Shown one piece after another: positions 14,699 through 21,516 of a DNA stretch of 64,000 bases; position 1 is the stretch's first letter; the number at the start of each line of letters is the position of its first letter. The notes under the pieces are model-generated. The model was not told the origin of the DNA and did no database searches. It was given only the letters and a program-made list of their open reading frames with translations. The stretch lies in assembly GCA_934667815.1 (NCBI GenBank), contig CAKUMO010000005.1:26104-90103 (forward strand), read 5' to 3'. The position numbers and the translations under genes were made by a program. The DNA comes from an uncultured Oscillospiraceae bacterium. Its GTDB lineage: Bacteria; Bacillota; Clostridia; Oscillospirales; Oscillospiraceae.

Positions 14699-15373
14699 AT
14701 GAAGCTGCTCATTGCGGAGGACGAATTGGATCTGGCCGAGGCGCTGACCGTCTTTTTCGAGAAAAATCAATTCACCGTGGACGCCGTCCACAACGGCTTC
14801 GACGCTTATGAATACGCCGTCACGGGTGAATACGACGTGATCGTGCTCGACGTGATGATGCCGAAGATGAACGGCGTAGAGGTGCTGCAAAAGCTGCGCG
14901 CCGAGGGCGTGTCCACGCCCGTTATGATGCTCACGGCCAAGGCGCAGACCGGCGACCGCATCGCGGGCTTCAACGCGGGCGCGGACGACTATCTTCCCAA
15001 GCCCTTCGAGCCGGACGAGCTGATCTGCCGTGTCCGCGCGATGCTGCGGCGCAGCGGCAGCTATCACCCCGCCGTTCTGACCGTTGGCGACGTCCGCCTG
15101 GACACGGGCACGGGCACGCTGGAATGCGGAAGCGAAGCCGTTCGCCTGAGCGGACGGGAATTTCAGGTGATGGAGCTGTTCATGCGCTCGCCAGGCATCG
15201 TCCTGTCCGCCGAACGCATCATGGAGCGCGTCTGGGGCTGGGACAGCGACGCTGGGATCAACGTCGTGTGGGTGCACATCTCCAATCTGCGCAAAAAGCT
15301 CAAGGCCATCGGCTCGCGCGTGAGCATTCACGCCAACCGCGGCCTCGGCTACGTGCTGGAGGAGGGCAAATGA
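14699..15373 (+). CDS. OmpR-family response regulator
   Basis: 224 residues. The receiver domain has acidic residues E7/D8, phosphoacceptor D51 in VLDVMMPKMNG, and K103 region LPKPFE. The C-terminal winged helix (about 128-222) has VRLSGREFQVMELFMRSPG, the recognition helix VVWVHISNLRKKL and the wing IHANRGLGYVLEE. It is followed by its kinase with a 4-nt ATGA overlap. Direct repeats in the promoter at 13179-13259 fit this subfamily, so the flanking VTC/DUF4956 and beta-helix genes are the likely regulon. Confidence 0.93.
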   Translation: MKLLIAEDELDLAEALTVFFEKNQFTVDAVHNGFDAYEYAVTGEYDVIVLDVMMPKMNGVEVLQKLRAEGVSTPVMMLTAKAQTGDRIAGFNAGADDYLPKPFEPDELICRVRAMLRRSGSYHPAVLTVGDVRLDTGTGTLECGSEAVRLSGREFQVMELFMRSPGIVLSAERIMERVWGWDSDAGINVVWVHISNLRKKLKAIGSRVSIHANRGLGYVLEEGK

Positions 15374-16596
15374 TCCGGCGGCTGCGCAAGCGATTCATCC
15401 GCATCACCATGCTGGCCGTGACGGCCGTGCTGCTGCTTCTGTGCCTGATCGTCAATGCCGCAAACTTCGTCTCCGTGGACGGCGAACTGACGCAGATGCT
15501 TGAGACCATCGTGTCCAATCAGGGCACGCTGCCGCCCATTCCGCGCGGGGAGCCGCCGCAGGAGCGCCCGGGCGGGCAGTTCACGCAGGAAACGCCCTTT
15601 TCCACACGCTATTTTGTCCTGCGCTACACCTCGAACGGCACGCTCATCAAAGCCGATCTCGATAAAATCGCCGCCGTAACTGAGGAGGACACGCAGAAAT
15701 ACCTTGATCTTGCGCTGGCGCACGGCGCAGGCTTCGGCTACACGCGCGGGTACAAATACTATGTCGTGCAGAACGGCGAGAATCGCTGGATGGCGGTTTT
15801 TCTGGATGATTACCAGAAAATGCGCTCGGTGAGTCTGCTGGCCGTCCTCTCGGCGGGCGCGATGGCCGGCTGCATTCTGCTGGTTTACGGCATTGTCGTG
15901 CTCTGCTCCCGGCGGGCAATCGAGCCGGTGGTGCAGGCCTCCGAGCGGCAGAAGCAATTCATCACCGACGCAGGACACGAGCTGAAAACGCCCATCACCG
16001 TCATTGCGACCAGCCTGAAGGTGCTGGAAATGGAAACGGGACCGCAGAAGTGGATAGACAAGGCGCAGGCGCAGACCGAAAAGCTCAAGGAGCTGGTCAA
16101 TTCCCTCGTCACACTCTCGCGCATGGACGAGGAACATTCGCCTCTGAAGCCCGCGCACTTCCCGATCAGCGACGCCGTGAGCGAAATGGCGGAATCCTTC
16201 CGCGACTTTGCTGCGTCGCAGGGACACGCGCTGGAGCTTTCCGTCATGCCGGGTCTTGATTACAACGGCGACGAATACGCCATCCGGCAGCTCGTTTCCA
16301 TTTTGCTCGACAACGCGGTCAAATACGCCGCGCCCGACGCACCCATTCGCTTCTCTCTGGAGAAAAGCCGCAAGGGCGTGACGCTGCGCTGCACCAACGC
16401 CTGCGCCGCGCCGGTCGCGCCTGAGGAGCGGGACAAGCTCTTTGACCGCTTTTACCGCAGCGACAAGGCGCGCGCCTCCGGCGGCTTCGGCATCGGGCTA
16501 TCCATTGCACGCAGCATCGCCGAGGGGCACCGCGGCACCATCCGCGCCGTCTGCCCGGACGAGGCAAGCATTGAATTTGTCGTGGAATTGAAATAG
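15370..16596 (+). CDS. Sensor histidine kinase (HisKA/HATPase)
   Basis: 408 residues. Two membrane helices (about 11-31 and 155-179) frame an external domain of about 120 residues with a Pro/Arg-rich start. There is no evident HAMP; the H-box follows directly with H203 in ITDAGHELKTPITVI. ATP-binding motifs are LVSILLDNAVKYA (N box), LFDRFYRSD (F box) and GGFGIGLSIARSIAEGH (G2). The ATG at 15370 overlaps the regulator stop. The signal is unknown. A terminator follows immediately. Confidence 0.93.
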   Translation: MIRRLRKRFIRITMLAVTAVLLLLCLIVNAANFVSVDGELTQMLETIVSNQGTLPPIPRGEPPQERPGGQFTQETPFSTRYFVLRYTSNGTLIKADLDKIAAVTEEDTQKYLDLALAHGAGFGYTRGYKYYVVQNGENRWMAVFLDDYQKMRSVSLLAVLSAGAMAGCILLVYGIVVLCSRRAIEPVVQASERQKQFITDAGHELKTPITVIATSLKVLEMETGPQKWIDKAQAQTEKLKELVNSLVTLSRMDEEHSPLKPAHFPISDAVSEMAESFRDFAASQGHALELSVMPGLDYNGDEYAIRQLVSILLDNAVKYAAPDAPIRFSLEKSRKGVTLRCTNACAAPVAPEERDKLFDRFYRSDKARASGGFGIGLSIARSIAEGHRGTIRAVCPDEASIEFVVELK

Positions 16597-16626
16597 CAAA
16601 AAAGAGCCGGAAACGGCTCTTTTTGC
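16596..16626 (+). terminator. Terminator after the histidine kinase gene
   Basis: Stem GCAAAAAAGAGCCG / CGGCTCTTTTTGC around a GAAA tetraloop with an internal T-run. It abuts repeat B copy 1. Confidence 0.8.
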
Positions 16627-16815
16627 GCAGCTTGCCAAAAAGTCCAAAGGGGCTTTTTGGCAAGCTGCGCAAAATTGCAAAATCTAAATTTGTATTTTTT
16701 ATTATTTTGCAATTTTGGCCGCTGCGGCGGGTTATTGAACGCGAAAGGGAACCCTGACGGTTCCCTTTCACTCTTTTCTTCCCTCCGAAATCTTCGGCCG
16801 GATAGTTTTTTGCTG
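16625..16815 (+). repeat. Dispersed repeat B, copy 1
   Basis: It opens with a hairpin (GCGCAGCTTGCCAAAAAGTCC with its complement, 16625-16670). An AAAATTGCAAAA/TTTTGCAATTTT stem and a block conserved with copies 2 and 3 (16705-16801) follow, the block holding the GGGAACC/GGTTCCC hairpin and CTTCCCTCCGAA. It ends near GGATAGTTTTTTGCTG. It lies between convergent genes. Confidence 0.8.
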
Positions 16816-16838
16816 TTTTCGGTTGTGCAAGTGCGGTT

Positions 16839-18110
16839 TTACTCGCTGAAGAAGGCCTCGCACAGGGCGCAGAAGGCATCCTGATCGCGCAGGCCCATCA
16901 GCTCACGCGCCGAGTGCATCGCAAGCAGCGGCACGCCGATGTCTGCCGCAGGCATGGCCAGAAGCGACGAGGCCATCGAGCCGACCGTTCCGCCGCCGGC
17001 GAGGTCGGCACGGTTCATGTAGGTCTGCACGGCGATGCCGTGCTTTTTGGCAAGTCCCAGCACGACCGCGCAGGTCTCCGCGTCGGAGGAATAGCGCGGC
17101 GAGCGCTTGAGCGCGACACCGCCGTTGAGCAGCGGCGCACAGAGCGGGTCGGCAAATTCCGGATGGTTCGGGTGCAGCGCGTGCGCCGCGTCGCAGGACA
17201 GGAACATGCCGCCGGTGCAGGCATCCAGAAACTGCGCACGGTCCATGCCCAGCGCCAGCGCCGTTTTTTCCAGAATGACCGTCAGGGTCGAGCTGTCCGC
17301 ACCGCGGCGGGTGTTGCTGCCGATCTCCTCGTTGTCATATAATACGGCGACATTGATCTCCGCCCCCTGTCCATGCAGCAGACCGTGCAGACAGGCGTGG
17401 ACGGACGTGATGTTGTCCAGCCGCGGCGAGGACAAAAAGTCCTCGGAAAAGCCAACAGCCTGCGCCTTGTCGCAGCAGTAGACATACAGCTCAAAGGACA
17501 GGATGTCCTCCGGCGCGATGCCGAGCTTCTCCGCCAGCTTGCCCAAAAGCCAGCCGTCCTTCTCCCAGCCCTGCGCCACGGTCGCGCAGAGGGGGAACAT
17601 ATCCACATTCGCCTTGGTCGGCACGCCCTTGTTGACCTCGCGGTTCATATGAATGGCAAGGTTCGGAATGGTCAGAAGCGGCTCGTCCCACGCGACCAGA
17701 CGGCGCTGCGGGTGCATCACGTCGTCCGTGCGCACAAGCACCTCGCCCGCCAGCGACAGCGGCCGGTCAAGCCAGGTGTTCAGGATCGCGCCGCCGTAAG
17801 GCTCGACATTCAGCTTGCAGCAGCCTCCCGCAAGCATCTCCGGCTGCGGCTTGACGCGCAGGCAGGGCCAGTCGGTGTGCGCTGCGGCAATGCGGAAGCG
17901 CTCCGCGTGGCTGCCGACGGTAAAGGCGACAAGGCTCGTGCCGTTTTCGACAAAGTAGCGGCCGCCCTTCTGCACAGCGGAGAAATCGCCGTCCAGCCAG
18001 AGAGCCGTAAAGCCCGCCTGCGTCAGCTCGTCTGCGACCATGCGCACGGTGTGGAAGGGAGAAACGCCGCCGTCGAGCCAGCGGCAGAGCGTCAATTCTG
18101 TCTGTGTCAT
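16839..18110 (-). CDS. M18 family aminopeptidase (aspartyl aminopeptidase type)
   Basis: 423 residues, a usual length. The dinuclear zinc site is recognisable: histidine in IAAAHTDWPCLRVKP, glutamates in YDNEEIGSNTRRG, the aspartate of LSCDAAHALHPNHPE and the C-terminal histidine in LLAMHSARELMG. It should be cytosolic and remove N-terminal (often acidic) residues from peptides. Its ATG overlaps the stop of the upstream thioesterase gene by 4 nt, so the two form an operon. Confidence 0.93.
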   Translation of the reverse strand: MTQTELTLCRWLDGGVSPFHTVRMVADELTQAGFTALWLDGDFSAVQKGGRYFVENGTSLVAFTVGSHAERFRIAAAHTDWPCLRVKPQPEMLAGGCCKLNVEPYGGAILNTWLDRPLSLAGEVLVRTDDVMHPQRRLVAWDEPLLTIPNLAIHMNREVNKGVPTKANVDMFPLCATVAQGWEKDGWLLGKLAEKLGIAPEDILSFELYVYCCDKAQAVGFSEDFLSSPRLDNITSVHACLHGLLHGQGAEINVAVLYDNEEIGSNTRRGADSSTLTVILEKTALALGMDRAQFLDACTGGMFLSCDAAHALHPNHPEFADPLCAPLLNGGVALKRSPRYSSDAETCAVVLGLAKKHGIAVQTYMNRADLAGGGTVGSMASSLLAMPAADIGVPLLAMHSARELMGLRDQDAFCALCEAFFSE

Positions 18111-18799
18111 AAAATATCCTCCTGTGAATTCTTAAAACGTGCCCGGAAGCTCTCCGAGCCGTCAGCTTTCATGCCGCGGACGCAGCCGTTTTCGGCAAAC
18201 AGCCGGATCGTCTCGCCCAAAAAGCACTCGTGGTCGTAGATGACCTCGAAGAATTTCGTCTCCCGCGGCGCGAAGCGCTGCGCGTGCCGGACGTAAACGA
18301 CATTGTTCAGGTGGCCGTTGTCGTCGATCTCCTCGGGTGAGACCGTCCACGCGCCCGCCTCGGGCAGCTCCTCGGGCAGCACCAGACGGCGGATGGACTC
18401 TTTGCGCTCGGGCTGCGGCGCAGGCAGCGTCCAGAGCAGCGGTACGTCGCGCAGACCGGTGATGCTGCGCTTTTTTTCATCGACCAGCACCCAGTATTGC
18501 AGGCCATAGCCGATGCTGCGGCCGCCGCGGAAGAATTCGTAGTCGCGCACGCTCATCACGGGCGTGGGCCTGCGCAGCCATGTGCGCACCGCAACCGGTT
18601 CGCCCGGCGCGGGCAGCTCGCGCATGGAAATGCGGCTGCGCACGAGCATCCACAGACAGCCGCTGAGCGTCAGCATCGCGTCGTGGCCAATGCCGAGGTC
18701 GTCGGCGTGGTCGGTCGCAGCCTGCGCCAGCGCCGCCATGAGCATTTCTGGCAACCAAGCGCCCGCAGGCGTGTAGACGGTATCAAAATAGGAATTCAA
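18107..18799 (-). CDS. Acyl-ACP thioesterase (FatA/FatB-like)
   Basis: 230 residues with a double hot-dog fold. The catalytic region reads EEIDDNGHLNNVVYVRHAQ, matching the D-x-N-x-H-x-N-x-x-Y signature of acyl-ACP thioesterases. It should release free fatty acids from acyl carrier protein. The start is TTG at 18799, with GGAGG 7 nt before it; no better in-frame ATG is available before the conserved region. It is the first gene of an operon with the M18 peptidase. Confidence 0.87.
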   Translation of the reverse strand: MNSYFDTVYTPAGAWLPEMLMAALAQAATDHADDLGIGHDAMLTLSGCLWMLVRSRISMRELPAPGEPVAVRTWLRRPTPVMSVRDYEFFRGGRSIGYGLQYWVLVDEKKRSITGLRDVPLLWTLPAPQPERKESIRRLVLPEELPEAGAWTVSPEEIDDNGHLNNVVYVRHAQRFAPRETKFFEVIYDHECFLGETIRLFAENGCVRGMKADGSESFRARFKNSQEDIL

Positions 18800-18826
18800 T
18801 TTGGCGCCTCCAAAATTGTTTTTCTT

Positions 18827-18855
18827 ATTGTATCACGTCTGCGGCAGCGCGTCAA
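18827..18855 (-). promoter_or_regulatory. Promoter of the thioesterase-aminopeptidase operon
   Basis: TTGACG (18855-18850), 17-bp spacer, TACAAT (18832-18827), minus strand. Confidence 0.75.
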
Positions 18856-18910
18856 TCCGAGGTTCTAAGCGAATGAAATGTAAACTTTTTGCGCGTTTCC
18901 GTCAAATCGA

Positions 18911-18939
18911 TTGCAAAACGCTGCCGCTTGTGATAGGAT
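18911..18939 (+). promoter_or_regulatory. Promoter of the parvulin gene
   Basis: TTGCAA (18911-18916), 17-bp spacer, TAGGAT (18934-18939). Confidence 0.6.
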
Positions 18940-18971
18940 AGTCAGGTAAAATACCGAAAGGGAGAACGTTT

Positions 18972-20594
18972 ATGAACCCCGAAAATGAAAAACTCGAAGA
19001 ACAGGCGGCAGAGGAAGCCGCAGCCGAGGTCGACACCGAGACCGCAGAGCTGACCGATACCGTCGAAGAATCCACGGAAACCACCGAAGAAACCGCTGAA
19101 GCTCCGGAGGATCCCGAAGAATCTGCCGCAGCGCCGGAAAATGCCGGTGAAGCCGACGAGATTGTCGAAGGCTCGGACGAGGCTACCGAGACCGTACCGG
19201 TCAAGAAGGGTCTGAGCAAGGGCGGAAAGATCGGCATCATCGTCGCCGCTGCCGTCGTGGTGCTGGCCGCGCTGACCGCCGGTGTATTCTTCTTCCTCAA
19301 GGCGCATCCCGAGCTGACGACGCCGAAGGTCGAAACCGTCTACGGCGACACCGCCTATCTGCCCAAGGACAGCGCCTTCGGCCAGAACGAGCTGACCGAC
19401 CGCGACCGCTATGACATCTCCGACACCACCGCAGACGGCCTTGCGATGCGCACCGTCGTCGCACGCGATGCCGACGGCAACTACTATCTGACCAATGGCG
19501 AAATTCAGGTGGCCTACTGGCTGGAGTTCTATCAGATGATGCAGAATTACGGCTCCTACGTCTCCATGCTCGGCCTTGACACCACCAAGCCGCTGTACGA
19601 CCAGGCCTCGCCGCTTGAGGGCAACAGTTGGGAGCAGTATTTCCTCGGCTCCGTCGTGAAGAATACCGGCGAGTTCCGCGCCTTGCAGCGTGCGGCAGAG
19701 GCTGACGGCTACACGCTGCCAGAGGATGTCGCCGCGCAGCTCGACAATCTTGCCAACCCGGATGGCGACCTTGCCGCAAAAGCCAAGGAGGAGGGCTTTG
19801 AGTCCCTCGACGCCTATCTGCAGGACAGCTTCGGCCCGGGCGTCACGGCGAAGAATTATCAGAACTACATGCGCCTGTACATCACCGCGATGTACTACTA
19901 TCAGGACGTGCTCTACGGTAAGCCTTATGATGCCGCGACGGATGCCGAGGTCGAAGCGTACTTTGACGCCAACGCCGAATCCTATGCCACAGACGGCATG
20001 ACCAAGGAGAACAACGTCAACGTTCGCCATATCCTCATCATGCCCGACGGCGAAAAAGGCTCCGACGGCACCTACTCCGAGGACGCGTGGGCAGCGGCCG
20101 AGGCCGAGGCCAATCGCATCTATGCCCTGTGGCAGGAAAACCAGACCGAGGACTACTTCGGTGAGCTGGCCAAGGAATACTCCAAGGACGGCAGCGCTAC
20201 CGACGGCGGCGCCTTTGAAGCCCAGCCGGGCAAGACGGTCACGGAGTTCAACGACTGGTGCTTCGACGGCAGCCGCAAGGCCGGCGACACGGGCATCATC
20301 CGTTCGCAGTATGGTTATCACATCATGTACTTCGTCGGTCAGAACGACACCCGCGCATGGTTTGAGACCGCGAAGCAGGATCTTGCCGCTAAGCTCGCAA
20401 GCGAAAAGCTCGACGAGATCCGCAACACCTACACGGTGGAATTCGACTATTCGCACGTCAGCATCTTCGACATGGTGACCTATGCGAACAATCAGAATGC
20501 CGCCGCAGCCTCCTCCACGGCGAGCGAGGCCACCGAGCCGAGCGAATCCGTGAGCGATTCCTCCGGCGAGAGTGAAGCCCCCTCCGAGGGCTGA
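18972..20594 (+). CDS. Membrane-anchored parvulin-type peptidyl-prolyl isomerase
   Basis: 540 residues. The first 80 are extraordinarily acidic (Glu/Thr/Ala-rich) and must lie in the cytoplasm. One membrane helix (about 84-107, IGIIVAAAVVVLAALTAGVF) follows, then an external SurA/PrsA-like chaperone region and a rotamase domain (about 350-470) with VNVRHILIMPDGE, SKDGSATDGGAFE and SQYGYHIMYFVG. A Ser/Glu/Ala tail ends the protein. It is likely an extracytoplasmic folding factor like PrsA but anchored by a helix rather than a lipid. GGGAG precedes the ATG. Confidence 0.9.
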   Translation: MNPENEKLEEQAAEEAAAEVDTETAELTDTVEESTETTEETAEAPEDPEESAAAPENAGEADEIVEGSDEATETVPVKKGLSKGGKIGIIVAAAVVVLAALTAGVFFFLKAHPELTTPKVETVYGDTAYLPKDSAFGQNELTDRDRYDISDTTADGLAMRTVVARDADGNYYLTNGEIQVAYWLEFYQMMQNYGSYVSMLGLDTTKPLYDQASPLEGNSWEQYFLGSVVKNTGEFRALQRAAEADGYTLPEDVAAQLDNLANPDGDLAAKAKEEGFESLDAYLQDSFGPGVTAKNYQNYMRLYITAMYYYQDVLYGKPYDAATDAEVEAYFDANAESYATDGMTKENNVNVRHILIMPDGEKGSDGTYSEDAWAAAEAEANRIYALWQENQTEDYFGELAKEYSKDGSATDGGAFEAQPGKTVTEFNDWCFDGSRKAGDTGIIRSQYGYHIMYFVGQNDTRAWFETAKQDLAAKLASEKLDEIRNTYTVEFDYSHVSIFDMVTYANNQNAAAASSTASEATEPSESVSDSSGESEAPSEG

Positions 20595-20608
20595 TAGTGT
20601 ATAAAGCA

Positions 20609-20642
20609 AGCCGCTGCACAGGAAATCCTGTGCGGCGGCTTA
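20609..20642 (+). terminator. Terminator after the parvulin gene
   Basis: A 15-bp stem with one mismatch around AAAT; it abuts repeat B copy 2. Confidence 0.75.
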
Positions 20643-20833
20643 GCTTGTCAAAAAGTCCCCTTGGACTTTTTGACAAGCTGTCTACAAAATTGCAAAATCC
20701 GAATTTGTATTTTCATTTTGCAATTTTGGCCGCTGCGGCGGGTTAGTGAACGCGAAAGGAAACCCTGACGGTTTCCTTTCACTCTTTTCTTCCCTCCGAA
20801 GCTTTCAGCCAGATCATTATTTTGACAGTCTAA
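20643..20833 (+). repeat. Dispersed repeat B, copy 2
   Basis: It starts AGCTTGTCAAAAAGTCC with its own hairpin partner, and contains the conserved block at 20715-20808. It ends TTTTGACAGTCTAAG. Its right end, read inward, is AGACTGTCAAAA, matching the terminal sequence of repeat A. It sits between convergent genes. Confidence 0.8.
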
Positions 20834-20848
20834 GCCTGTGTCGTTTAA

Positions 20849-21505
20849 TTAATTCATCAGCCCGACATTCGGTCCGTCCGGGTTTTCAAGTTCGCGGAAC
20901 ACCGGCGTCAGGAGCGTGCTTGCGATATAACTCGCAAATGCAAAGCCCAGCAGCAGCCAGAAAATCAGCGTCTTGAAAAACAGCGGGAGCGAAAAATACG
21001 CAATGATGGCAGGCAGCACGTTGAGCAGCACCATCGCCAGCGTGCGCGGCAGCTTGACAATCATCAGAACGCCTGCGTTGACAAAATGCTCCTTGAGCGT
21101 GTTTTCATAGCGTGCAATCAGCGGAAAAATATATGCGCACAGTGACAGCACAAGCACGCTCAGCACGCCCACGATACACTTGCAGACGAACAGCGCCGCA
21201 CCGGTCGTATAGGCCGTCATCAAAAGCCAGTTGCAGACCATACCGGCGAAGAACAGCAGCACCAGCAGCCAGACGACCGTAGCCTGCTTGAAATTGTCGC
21301 GGAAGGCGAGAAAAAAGGTCTTGACCACGCCTTTATCCCCGTCGAGCGCGATGTTCTGCGTCACTTTATGAAGCGCCGCGAGCGACGCGCCGCAGGTCAC
21401 GATCGGCACGGAGCAGATCAGGAAAAAGAAATTCACCATAATCATCTCGCCCACGCGCGAAAGGAACCGCATAAAGGGGTTGTCCGGGTTGAATAAATTT
21501 CTCAT
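20849..21505 (-). CDS. DUF624 (YesL-like) membrane protein
   Basis: 218 residues, five to six membrane helices. Family features include the N-terminal NPFMRFLSRVGEMIMVNFFFL and the invariant-type loop CSVPIVTCGASLAALHKVT. YesL-type proteins usually accompany LplABC sugar transporters in Firmicute glycan operons, which fits this locus. The function is unknown. The ATG at 21505 has AAGGCGG 6 nt upstream. It is the last gene of the leftward glycan operon. Confidence 0.88.
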   Translation of the reverse strand: MRNLFNPDNPFMRFLSRVGEMIMVNFFFLICSVPIVTCGASLAALHKVTQNIALDGDKGVVKTFFLAFRDNFKQATVVWLLVLLFFAGMVCNWLLMTAYTTGAALFVCKCIVGVLSVLVLSLCAYIFPLIARYENTLKEHFVNAGVLMIVKLPRTLAMVLLNVLPAIIAYFSLPLFFKTLIFWLLLGFAFASYIASTLLTPVFRELENPDGPNVGLMN

Positions 21506-21516
21506 CACATACCGCC

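Noticed and set aside
18942..20609. 555-codon frame antisense to the parvulin gene
   Set aside because: No ribosome site and no recognisable motif, whereas the plus-strand frame has rotamase motifs, a promoter and a terminator.
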